The notes under the pieces: model-generated
Databases searched by the model: none
What the model saw: the letters and a program-made list of their open reading frames with translations, nothing else
Told to the model about the DNA's origin: nothing
DNA from: Capronia americana
Lineage: Eukaryota; Ascomycota; Eurotiomycetes; Chaetothyriales; Herpotrichiellaceae
DNA length: 64,000 nucleotides
Assembly: GCA_016110215.1 (NCBI GenBank)
Contig: JADWQD010000003.1
Span: 186,001-250,000 of the forward strand
Reading direction: 5' to 3'
Part shown: piece after piece, positions 1-10,681 of the stretch
Numbering within the stretch: position 1 is the first letter of the stretch
How the letters are laid out: every line of letters begins with the position of its first letter
Translations under genes and position numbers: made by a program

Positions 1-887
1 GTCGGACTGTAAAAGATGACGAAGACTTCTGCTAAGCGTTGGTGGGCCTGAGGACGACAGCAAGCTGCCTTCTGAGACAGTCACACGCGAGGGACGGATC
101 GAACAGGCTCGGGTGTCTGCAAACGAAAGAGGTGACGAAATGGCAAGGCGACACTGAGGTACAAGTGAATGACTCGTGGCGGCTCTTTCCTCGCGCTTCC
201 TGTCTGCGCCATCCCGCTCTCGGTGTCCTGCCTCGCTCGATCTTCACATTGCTCATTTGACACCGACAACAGCTACCTGCCATCTGCCTTTTTCTACGCT
301 CACTGCGACACGCCTCCTTAGTCATAGCCACGGCGCTACACTGACACAGCCTTTCCTGGGGAAGAGGCCCGTTTCGCCAAGTAGGTCCTTTCTCTATCGC
401 CTTCCGCATTTGGGGGCGTTTCCCAATAGCTTGCAGAATGCCCAACCTCGCCAGCAAAAACGCCGCCATACGCACATTTCGGTTGTCGCCTTGTCGTTTG
501 GGGGCGCATTCATTCCACTTGGCCTTCAAACCCTATCAAAACTGCCTTTCCAGTGTTCGATAGAGTACCTTTCAGAAACAAGTCTGCGCCTCGTTCTGCT
601 CATCACATGCTTTACATTTGTTACGGCCATTCGCCTGTATGACTTTATACTCTTTTCAGGGTGCCTCAAGCCGTTGCTGCCCCTCCACCAGTGGCCTGAG
701 AAGGACATTGGAGCGGATATCCCTCTTTCGTCAATTATCGCAGGCGATAAAAATAAATCTGGGCCCCAGGAGAGGGGTCGCGGAATGGCATATGGCTACA
801 AATACAGATCAACGGCCTTGAGCCTCATTTTCCGAGTGGAAAACTTGGATCAGTCGTTGACAGACCTCCGGCCTGTTGCGCGTCGAC
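1..887. other. Left-edge intergenic region, upstream of the membrane protein gene
   Basis: I support no gene here. The stretch leads into the ATG at 888 and presumably holds its promoter and leader. A 5' leader with pyrimidine-rich runs is plausible. A long open frame overlaps the gene from about 176, but it has no recognisable domain and runs through the start of the real gene in another frame. Confidence 0.5.
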
Positions 888-2051
888 ATGGCGTCTCGCA
901 ATGGAGTCTCTTTGCTCTTCATCCTTTCACTCATTTCGGGTTCCGAAGCTGCCGTCCACTTCAAGAGCTGGTACGGACAGTTCAGCGAGGTCTTGGAGCA
1001 AATTGTGCAGCGGGATTGCCAGCAAGAGTATCAGGTATACCTCACCAAAGAGGCGCCAAAAGACTACCTGAGCCAGACCATCACACCTGTCATCGACTGT
1101 ATCCTGGAGCATTTGAACGAAACTCGCAAGTCTAATATTGCCGCCGCGGCGGTCCTCCTGGGTCTCCTTCCCACAACACTGGGCGGTGTGGGCTCAACCA
1201 CTGTCGAAGTTGGCCTGGTTGCCCTTAGACGACCGTTCCTCGCCTTTCTGCTTGCAGCCGGCGCCCCGGCGGTGTCGCCGATTCGAACGTTCGACTATGT
1301 CGACACGAAAGAGCTGCTGACCAAAAAGCCCGGAACTGCCAAGATCTTGCCAATGGGATCAACCGCAAACACGCTGATCTCTGCCTTTGAGTATCTCATG
1401 GCCGCTGCCGCAGTGGTGAACCTGGCGTTAGTGAGCTACGAACTCTGCATCCAAACCGTATGCTCCTTCGCTCCCGAGGATGCGTTCTTGCCTGCGCTCT
1501 GGGCGTTTCTGGCAATCGCCGTCCACTTCTTCGGTACCTGGTCAGTCTATCTGCGCACGAGGATCGTTCTCCTCGAGCCGAATGTGAACAGATCATGGAT
1601 ACAACATATCTGGAGAAGAATATGCGCAGAATTCACACCATCAGCGGCAAGAGAAGTTGCAAGACTGGAAATCAGGGACGAAACATACGGCTATATCTTC
1701 CTGAGCTGGTTCACCTCCATGGGGACCGTGCTGCACATTGTGTACGGGACGCTCGTCTTCTCGAGCATTTTGTTCATCTCGACCAGCGACGCTGTCACAG
1801 TTGTGGCGAGGTATCTTTCTTCCACTCTCGTGTGCCGAGCGATCGTGATGTATGAATTAAGTGGGCTGCGACAAGTGCTAAGTCAAGGAAGGAGTAGTTC
1901 TCATGGTGGGCCAGAGTTTATACCCATGGAGCCGCGTGCGGGAAGCTCGCTGCTTGATGCTGGTCGCAGCCATTCATGGCAGAGCAAGACGTCCAGTCGC
2001 ACAGAAGAATTGCAATTACTGCGCTCGACAGAAAGACACAGTGAGGCATGA
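888..2051 (+). CDS. Hypothetical secretory-pathway multipass membrane protein (387 aa)
   Basis: Uninterrupted frame from ATG 888 to TGA 2049-2051. I chose this ATG because the frame's upstream extension begins with a TTG and because the ATG places a clean signal-peptide-like hydrophobic core at residues 6-21. A short soluble segment with several cysteines follows, then about five hydrophobic stretches (roughly residues 85-110, 155-180, 195-220, 275-300, 305-325). The C-terminus is Ser/Arg-rich and probably cytosolic. I recognise no named family; the pattern matches lineage-specific fungal integral membrane proteins. It converges on the NTF2-like gene, with 327 bp between the stops. The function is unknown. 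The call as a real gene rests on the ordered signal peptide and membrane segments. Confidence 0.75.
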   Translation: MASRNGVSLLFILSLISGSEAAVHFKSWYGQFSEVLEQIVQRDCQQEYQVYLTKEAPKDYLSQTITPVIDCILEHLNETRKSNIAAAAVLLGLLPTTLGGVGSTTVEVGLVALRRPFLAFLLAAGAPAVSPIRTFDYVDTKELLTKKPGTAKILPMGSTANTLISAFEYLMAAAAVVNLALVSYELCIQTVCSFAPEDAFLPALWAFLAIAVHFFGTWSVYLRTRIVLLEPNVNRSWIQHIWRRICAEFTPSAAREVARLEIRDETYGYIFLSWFTSMGTVLHIVYGTLVFSSILFISTSDAVTVVARYLSSTLVCRAIVMYELSGLRQVLSQGRSSSHGGPEFIPMEPRAGSSLLDAGRSHSWQSKTSSRTEELQLLRSTERHSEA

Positions 2052-2378
2052 CTGTTGGAGCACCTGATGGGTGCTTGAAGGCTCAGGACCAACCTAGGAC
2101 CAAAGCATAGGAAACAGCGGATACCTCCAAGGTAGAGATGATCGACGTTCTACCCGAAAGATGGGAAGCTGGAGCTCAGGCGCAAGGTTCAGGCGTGATT
2201 GGTCTGATTTTCGCAAGTACGAGATGTTGAATGAACAATAGCGGCTCCGCCTTTGATCACCAGCAACCTTCGAGCCGATCGCTCCAGGACATCTTTGAGC
2301 GTGCCAGTGGAGGAAGTAATCAGGCATTTCATTTCCCCTCCTTCCAGCTTCAAGCACACGCCACGCCTTACCTCATCT
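2052..2378. other. Convergent 3' intergenic region
   Basis: This lies between the stop codons of the membrane-protein gene (+) and the NTF2-like gene (-). It presumably holds both 3' UTRs. I see no other feature. Confidence 0.6.
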
Positions 2379-2903
2379 TCAGTTCTTTCCCGCCCCTTGT
2401 GGCATCATCGCGCCGATCTTCGCCATCAACTCACCAGTATCAGACAGCACTCTCAGCAACTCGACCTTCAAATCCTCACTGCCTTCCTGACTAGGACTCA
2501 TCACAAGCCACGTGGCGAAGTCCGTCGTCACCTCGTCGCCCGTCTTCAGCACGCTCGTCAGCTTCCCAGTGAAGACTGCTTCGGTCTTGCCCTCCGGCGG
2601 ACTAGCCATGAGGAAGAATCTGTCGAGATAATGTTGAAGATCGACGATCGGTCCAGCAGAGGGGTTGATCATCGAATCATGAAGTTGCCGCATTGCTTCT
2701 TCGCCGACTGAAGGCTCCGGCGTGACATGGAGGGCGCCGTCGGAGTGGAACTGCTTGGTGTAGGCGTAGTCGGTGGACGCTTGATCCCAAGACGTTAGGA
2801 TCGAATGAATCACATTGAGGATCTGAGGAGGGATCGAGGAGGCGTTGACAAAGGCGTAAGGATCGCGGTTGTACAGGGTCGGGCGAGTCGTCGGGAAGGT
2901 CAT
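2379..2903 (-). CDS. NTF2/SnoaL-like fold protein (174 aa)
   Basis: Single-exon gene with ATG at 2903-2901 and a stop at 2379. The 174-residue length and the pattern fit the fungal NTF2-like (cystatin-fold) superfamily: an N-terminal helical part with a Trp near residue 39, a cone-forming His/Asp-containing middle (residues 55-85), then alternating strands with threonine and valine-rich segments (108-150). Many members of this superfamily bind small ligands or are non-catalytic scaffolds. No catalytic set can be assigned here, so no reaction is proposed. There is no signal peptide, so it is probably cytosolic. The family call is from general sequence character and is only moderately sure. Confidence 0.6.
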   Translation of the reverse strand: MTFPTTRPTLYNRDPYAFVNASSIPPQILNVIHSILTSWDQASTDYAYTKQFHSDGALHVTPEPSVGEEAMRQLHDSMINPSAGPIVDLQHYLDRFFLMASPPEGKTEAVFTGKLTSVLKTGDEVTTDFATWLVMSPSQEGSEDLKVELLRVLSDTGELMAKIGAMMPQGAGKN

Positions 2904-4174
2904 ACTGACGAGGATGTATCGATTGACGTACTTGCGAGTTCGACTTGAAGTGTACTCGTATTAGGTACGGTAAACTGAACCGGACGATAGAGGGGTTCGT
3001 GTCCGAGCTCGACCATGCGGCCCATATACGAGTTATGTAGTCCGAGTTGACCTCGTGCACGACGCGGGGTATCAAAGCTTTAGGCGAGCCAATGTCAGAT
3101 ATCCACGCCTTTGATCAAGTCTTGTGTGACTTGCCATTTCACGTACAACATCGGACGTTGGCAGTCCGAGCACACGACGTGGAAGAAGCCGTATCGTTGC
3201 CATTGCAGAACGAAGCAGAGGTGTCGAAGGGGGCCCTAGGGATGCTCGGCGGACGGCTTCCGATGATTTCCATGCTGATACATGGCAGTAATTAATTCCT
3301 GTACAAGCAATACCTCCTATCTCATAGGTATCCTAGGTAGAGGCGTGGGTGATGTATTGAAAGCGAGTAGGATAGCGGAACCGCGTGCGCACATCGACTT
3401 CAACCATAGACCTAAGCGGGCGCTATGCTATGCTATGCCATGCCATGCCATGCTACTGTATTGCTCTGGTACGAGGCGGGACCATAGTGGATAACCTACT
3501 GTACACAGTTACCGACTAAGATACTCCACCTTAGTAACTCTTTGTTTTAACCAAACACCCTTCCCCATGAATTGGAAGCGCACGCCCTGCCCCGCCCCCC
3601 GCCCCGTCCCCAGCCTTCTCAACGCCAGGCGGAAGGTCGGGGAAGGAAGAGTCCTGTATGTACCTCGTGTACTCGAGTACCTACGAGTATGCTTTGGATG
3701 CTACGGATACTATGGACCTACCTACTACCGTTGATGTCGGCGTTGGATCCCGTCGTCGCAACAGTGGCACCTATGAGAGTAACTTTCACTGACTGTGAGA
3801 AGCGGACCGTGTTGACGTATTTATTGTATGCTCATCGTGTATTGCTGTCGTACTTGTGGGAGGACGAAGAGTGAGTGACGGAGGCTTGACCGTTGAAGTA
3901 AATGCTGTACTATGTGTGGGTCGTGGCTGCCCAAGGCCTACACAGTCCAAGCAACAGCGGGCTTGGGGGCGGATATCAATGCCTCGTTCGCATTAAGTTT
4001 GGGGTTTGCAGGTACGGTTACAGTATCAACTTATCCATTACTTAAGTAAACTCTGCTATTGCATTAGGAGTACGAGGTAGAGATCTTGAATATCCTTGTT
4101 TGCAAAGTGCTTCCTGCCCCATACGCAGCACGCATCCCTCATCCCATCATCCCTGCGTCAGCCATGTCTTGTGC
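2904..4174. other. Intergenic region with low-complexity tracts
   Basis: About 1.27 kb lies between the NTF2-like start and the 3' end of the transporter gene. It contains a six-unit pentanucleotide repeat (3423-3452), a 12-bp perfect palindrome GTACTCGAGTAC (3669-3680) and C-rich runs near 3590. I see no coding potential. The left part should hold the NTF2-like promoter. Confidence 0.55.
3423..3452. repeat. Pentanucleotide microsatellite (CTATG)3(CCATG)3
   Basis: Six tandem 5-bp units: three of CTATG followed by three of CCATG, differing at one position. It is read directly from the sequence and is intergenic. Confidence 0.95.
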
Positions 4175-5667
4175 TCACACCTTCTCAACATTGACCGAGT
4201 GCTTCTTCTGCATGGCCTCGAAAGTCTCGATGTCATGGATATCCCCAATGATGGTTCCGCGTCGCTCGTCGACGTATCCAATCTTGGTCTCGCGGAAGCC
4301 GTCCAATTCCTTCTTGCAAACAGTGTTCAGATAGATCGGGAAGACAAAGCTGACGAAGAAACCGACCAGAGGCACGCACATGGCCTTGTGGTAAGTCATC
4401 TTGTCGGCTGCCAGGCCGGTGAGAGCGGGAAACAGAGCACCGCCGCAGACAGAGGCCACAATCCAGGATGATCCTCTCTTCGTGTGGCGGCCCAACCCAC
4501 GGATGGAAAGCGTGAAGATGGTGGGGAAGATGCAGCTCTCGAAGAACAACACCAGCGACAGGCAGGCAACACCACCTTCGCCATAGATTCCCATTGCCAT
4601 GGCGATGAAGACCATGATCATCGTCATGAAGACCAAGAGCACCAATCGAGGCTTGATAAACATGAACATGCCGGCCGCGGCAAATCGTCCAATGGCGAAG
4701 AGAGCCTGGCCAATGGCATATCGGTCAGAGGCAACCGCCGAAGAGACGTTGGCCGACTCCTCGGTGTATTTGATGAATTGTGAAGCAACGGCGACCTGGG
4801 CTCCGACGTAGGTGAACTGTGCGGCGACACCGAAGAATAGCTTGTACTGCTTGGAAAGTGGCTTCTCCTGGTAACCAGTCAGGTCGGAGCACTGCTCGGC
4901 TTGCAGAGCCATGTCGGCATCGGTGACTTCCGGCAGAGGGCTGAAGAAGAACACGACCGCCAGCAAGAAGACGAAGGCAGCAATGCCGACGTAAGTCCAT
5001 TGCACGTGGGACAGGTCGGTTGAGTTGGTGTCCTTGAAGAAAACGCGAGAAGCGAGGAGAGGCGCCACGACAGAGCCGATGGCTTGGAAGGACTGCGAGA
5101 GCTCGAGACGGAACTCTGACAATCTGGGAGGCCCGCAGGTCGCGATGAAAGGGTTGGCAGATGTTTCGAGCGTGGAGAGGCCGGATCCGACAATGAAGAG
5201 TGAACCGCAGAAACCGGGAAACGACTTATACACAGCCGATGGCCAGAACATGAGGGCGCCTACACCATAGATGCAAAGACCGGTGATGAATGTCCCTATG
5301 CGCAAGTTAGCACCAGACGCGGCGTGCCTTCGCAGGGAGACTTACATCGATAACCCCATTTTCGCACGATCCAGCCAGAGTACGTCAGTGGTCCGATGAA
5401 GTAGGCTCCAAAGTATGAACCTTGAAGGCCACCTGCCTTGGCGGCAGTGATGTTGAGCGAATTCTGAAACTTCGCATTCAGGACATCGAGGAGGCCATAA
5501 GCAAAGCCCCAGAGGAAGAAGAGGACCGTGACAAGGGTGATGGGGAAGATGGATTGTCTGACGGTGAGAGCCGAAGCACCTGTCAGACCCCTGTTGGCCA
5601 CGCTCTTGCGTCGCTGGTTGGCCATTGCGTCGGCATTGGAAGGCGTGCGTTCGACAGTGTCCTCCAT
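4175..5667 (-). CDS. FucP-family MFS sugar transporter (480 aa)
   Basis: Two exons, complement of 4175-5295 and 5346-5667, joined across a 50-bp intron (GTAAGT...CATAG). The spliced frame is 481 codons. I took the start at ATG 5667 because the frame further upstream opens only with GTG. The protein has about 12 hydrophobic helices, a short charged cytosolic N-terminus, and the FucP/glucose-galactose permease signature in helix 1 (LFFLWGFAYGLLDVLN, near residues 48-63) followed by an NPFI element after helix 4. Family members are proton-coupled importers of L-fucose, glucose, galactose or related sugars at the plasma membrane; the substrate cannot be told from sequence. The loop around RGLGRHTKRG is the conserved cytosolic segment of the C-terminal half. 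The upstream region is long, with a possible uORF. Confidence 0.9.
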
Positions 5668-7467
5668 GCTGGTAGGTTGGTCCTTCGAGGGAAAATTGAG
5701 GTCCAGAGGGAGAGTCACAGGACGTTGACCGGGAGGGAAGACGAACTTGCTGCTATATGTCGCTCGAGGGCGGGGGTCAAGTGATCAATATGGATTCACG
5801 CGACAGATCTGCTGAAAGGGGAATGATCAAGAAGGTCGATTGGGGAAGGAATGCTGTTGATCGTGATGGACAGAGCATCGTCTGAAGCATACGACTGGTC
5901 GTCTTTATACATCTCGAGATGAGAATGTCCGTCGTTGGTCGGGAGCATTATTCTCTCATCAGTGCTTTCCAGAGCTTTGGATCTGAGGTACGAGAAACCC
6001 ATGCTCGGTCTCGATTTCTGAGTGGACCAACACGCAGGAGAGATAATTGCTCCTCGCTGGAGAGTATGGCCGACGAGCATCATGGACAGCGCTTGACTCG
6101 TTCGAGCAAAGCCGTTTGCAAATCGCTCCATTTTGGCAGGGTTCCTTGTCGTGTTCGAAGCTGGGGAAGTGGAGGGGACTGTTCAGCTGTCGAACCATGG
6201 CGTCTCGCCCAGACCCTTCCGCCTGTCAATGTCAATTCGAGCGAGCTGTTGCAACTGGCTGGAAACGGGCGAGCATCACCATTTCTCGGAACGGCGAAAC
6301 TATTCACCAGCTTGCATTAGCTTCGGCGTCACTCGAATTTCGCCGAGCACGGGCGGTGTGCTCTGAGTGACTGATTCACATCCTGCCGACTGTTGAGTAT
6401 GGAGCCCGGTGTTTACTGCCGATATGTCGCAGTGGACTGGAGCACATGCCAAGAGGGTTTATCGGGTGCACGGCCGAGGACGCCGGCCGCCAGTGGAGCA
6501 TCATAGAGAGGATTTGTTCCGTGGTGTTCAGCTATCTGCACATTCACAAGTAGGTGATGAGTACCTGCAGTTCGGCCTGACGTCACGATGGGCGGCTGAG
6601 GGCGACTCTTGACCAACGGCATAGTTGTGTCGCAGTCTTCCAGGGGACTTATTCATGCGAGAAACACACGGTCGGATCGGTCGCCAACATGGAAGCCGCC
6701 AAGAAGAGCATGGGAGTCTTGGAGAATAGATGTCTATATCTTCTGAATGGTCATGGCGTATTGTCGAGAGACTCTGGTCGATGTCAAGCGCACTGCATTT
6801 TGACACAGCATCCACCGAGTTGCAAAGACAAGACGCCCAGTCCCATATGAAAAAGAAGCTAGTTGGAGCAGCGAGGCCGACATGAGGAAGCCCACCAGAA
6901 GCGCTAGAAGCATTCTGGGGCAGTTCATGGAGGCAGGTCTAGGGCTGATGTGGTTAGCGGAAAGTGGATATGATATGCGAGGATTCGGCGATTGATCGCT
7001 GATTCGTTGTCGATAGCCGGTCGGCGTTTGAATTTGGGAGGCTGCGCCTGAACATCAGGGTGAGGATTCCGGAAGCAATATCGCTCGCATTTGCAGATGG
7101 ATCTGGAGCTCGCTGTCATGCGAGATCAGGTAGTCACATCGCACCGGGGCTGAGACCGAGACTGCCGAACTGCATAAAGTTGCCAAAAGGGCAAATCTTG
7201 CAGTGCCCCTCTTTGAAGGTTGGAAACGCATCGGACTCTGGTCTTGAGGTTGCACTCCACATCTTTCGCCGCGCAATCGCTGCAACATGTGATGGGCCTG
7301 CAGCGTGCAACAATCGGCAGTGACATATTGGGATGTTTCGTGCTCCAGCGGATCGGTTGCCGCCGGGCCAGGATGATACCAGATCGCTGCTCGTACCCGG
7401 CTGACCCTGACCGGCGGGCACAGAAGGTCTTCGATTCCTTGCGCCAAGTATTGTACGAACTGAGCCC
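5668..7467. other. Transporter promoter region and 3' flank of krr1
   Basis: About 1.8 kb without a supportable gene. The left part must hold the promoter and leader of the sugar transporter. A 50-codon ATG-initiated frame lies 128 bp upstream of its start (minus strand, 5948-5796). The right part is the 3' flank of krr1. I recognise nothing else. Confidence 0.5.
5796..5948 (-). promoter_or_regulatory. Possible upstream ORF in the transporter leader
   Basis: An ATG at 5948 opens a 50-codon frame ending at 5796, on the transporter's strand and 128 bp before its ATG. If the transcript starts upstream of it, this would act as a uORF. Leader length is unknown, so this is only a candidate. Confidence 0.25.
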
Positions 7468-8541
<1,074 letters not shown>

Positions 8542-9097
8542 GACTGCTGCTGTTACGGGATGCGAATTATGGGCGCGTTGTCTGGGTGGAAGCGAAAGAC
8601 TCAAAAGATTTGCAGATGGCGGCTGAACCTCGGATGCTGCCAAGCCGGAAACTGCCGTCCACACGCTCCACACACCGAGTGCTTCACTTTGGGAGGATCT
8701 CCTCTTAGACAACCGATGTATACCGTCTGGATATGCTTTGAACGACTTGGCGCTTCGGCTTGCCGCCTCTGAAGGTGCCAGAATGGGGCTACTTACGCTA
8801 TACTGCCTGTCCGCAAACGATCCCCCGGAGTGTCTTCTACTTTGTTGAGGGACAAAAGGTCGTGCGCTCTAAATGCATGCCGTAAAATGTCAAACGAAGG
8901 AATCGAAAGAAGAGGACATCAAGGCAAACTTTTCGCTTTTCGCTTTTCATTAAAACTACAGTCAAAGAGCAACCCCGCCCGCACCCGGGCGCAGAAGGGT
9001 ATCTATATATGCCGAACGCTTTCCCATGTCGTTACCAGCCAATCATTCATAGCACCTATTCCCAGAACATGCTCCCAGGTGATCGTATCTCTCTCTC
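8542..9097. other. krr1 promoter region and 3' flank of secreted-protein gene
   Basis: A 556-bp gap between two minus-strand genes. The part next to 8541 should hold the krr1 promoter. I see no further gene. Confidence 0.55.
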
Positions 9098-9673
9098 TTA
9101 ACAGCTGATTGAAGCACAAGTTGAAGGCCTGGGTGCCGAGATGGGCACCGTCCCGACCAATCCCTCATCCGCGGCGGTTTGCTCCCACAAGGCATCTAAA
9201 TCGGGAAGCACCGAGCAGCACCGGAACTGGTTGATGGTGTGCAGTTGGGCTGCGACGTTATCGGCATCGGCTGGGCTTTGGATGATGTTACCCAAAGGCA
9301 CGAGGACATTGTTCTCAAAGCCCGCGAACAAGTCATCGGCTGCGGTCTGGCCCGGCGTGCCTGGGACGACACCTTCATTGCAAGCCAGGATCGTAAGCTG
9401 GTTGGGTTCGTCTTGCGCCGATGTCAGGACATTCTCGATGTCGAAGAGGAGGCTGGTGGAGTCGAGGCTGGGTGCCTGTTCAAGAAAAGCGTTGACAGTC
9501 TGGACGTCGCTGTTCCAGGCGTTGATGGCGTTGGCGACGCCGACTTGACCCGGGTCACCGCCACAACTGCCGTTGGGGATGTTGCGCTTCGCAAATCGGA
9601 GATTGGATGAGGACGCTGCGGAAGATGCGCTGATGAGAGCAAGGAGAGTCGTGGTTGCAATGAAAGACTTCAT
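9098..9673 (-). CDS. Small secreted cysteine-containing protein (191 aa)
   Basis: Single exon, ATG at 9673 and TAA at 9098-9100. Residues 1-19 form a typical signal peptide (hydrophobic core and Ala/Ser-rich cleavage region). A Lys-Arg dibasic site at 29-30 fits Kex2 processing of a short propeptide. The mature part has six cysteines: one near residue 37, one near 98, an adjacent pair in the FRCCSV segment, and two in the last ten residues. That suggests up to three disulfides. The rest is helical and rich in Asn, Asp and Ala. I recognise no enzyme family. Size, secretion and cysteine content fit conserved fungal small secreted proteins of the cell wall or surroundings. Function is unknown. 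Confidence 0.8.
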   Translation of the reverse strand: MKSFIATTTLLALISASSAASSSNLRFAKRNIPNGSCGGDPGQVGVANAINAWNSDVQTVNAFLEQAPSLDSTSLLFDIENVLTSAQDEPNQLTILACNEGVVPGTPGQTAADDLFAGFENNVLVPLGNIIQSPADADNVAAQLHTINQFRCCSVLPDLDALWEQTAADEGLVGTVPISAPRPSTCASISC

Positions 9674-10681
9674 TTTGAATGTTGATGAATTGGAAAGTTG
9701 TGTGGAACGAGAGTGTCAAGGAACGTAAGAAAGGATGAAAACTGGCTAAAAGATTGGAAGTGTTTGGTTGTGCTGTTGTATGATGAAGACAGACATCTCA
9801 CCACGTCAACGTCTCTGGTATTTATCCTTGTTCTGCTGCAAATGTGGCCTTGCCTTGTACATGGGTTCTGGACGCCGACAGAATCACCGTGGCGGTGGTT
9901 GTACTGGGTACAGCGTATTCCGACTGGTAGACACTTTCTTTCTCGAACCATTCCCAAAGCAAGACTAGGATGGCGTTAGTGATGACAGGAATAGACCGAC
10001 CAGCGTGGGTACCCCTGATTACCAAGAGTGCTGGGTAGTATCTTGCCTCCACGTGGCGGGGCTCGGCGGGCTCGGCTGTAGCTTGATTCGACGAAGCTCG
10101 GAAAGCGAGGTGAATTGGTAAGGGCAAATCTCCCTCAAGCCTTTCTCGCCATGCTTAACCATGATAAGCACTTGCCAAACAATCCCCAAGCGGTATTTCT
10201 AGGGCCCCCCATTCGGAGCACTACCGGTTACAGCAGACACGGTGAATCTTTGGTCGCTTGATTTCTCTCCTACGCAGGCCAGGAGTGGCGTTTTGGTCCA
10301 AAGTGCTCCTCGATGGTCTGCCACTCTCGCAGCTCCGCTGAATGCCACCGCCCATCTCTCCGAGATTTGAGAAAGCCCTGTAAGCACTAAAGACGACCTT
10401 CAGCACTGCGTGGAATGTGATATGGATCACTGGTGCTCAAGCCACAACATAGGACCCCGGGCAAGGACTGTATTGAGCCATAAATGCACACTTGCACCAG
10501 GAGCGCCGTAACATACAGTTTGGCAGTTGCATTTGTAGGTTCTACCCTAGCACTCTTTTGCAACGAGCGTCCCTTCATTGCAAGGTAGCGATTGAGCCAC
10601 ATATAACCTCGGTTACTCCAGCTGCGTACCACTTCAATCTCTCTTTCAGTCGTCAACAGTCGCTGGACCAGCATGATCCCG
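9674..10681. other. Promoter region of secreted-protein gene and 3' flank of bro1
   Basis: A 1.0-kb gene-free gap. The first few hundred bases after 9673 should be the promoter of the secreted-protein gene. I saw no repeat or RNA gene. Confidence 0.5.

Noticed and set aside
176..1135. Plus-strand frame of 319 codons at the left edge
   Set aside because: It overlaps the start of the membrane-protein gene in another frame and shows no domain; probably leader sequence.
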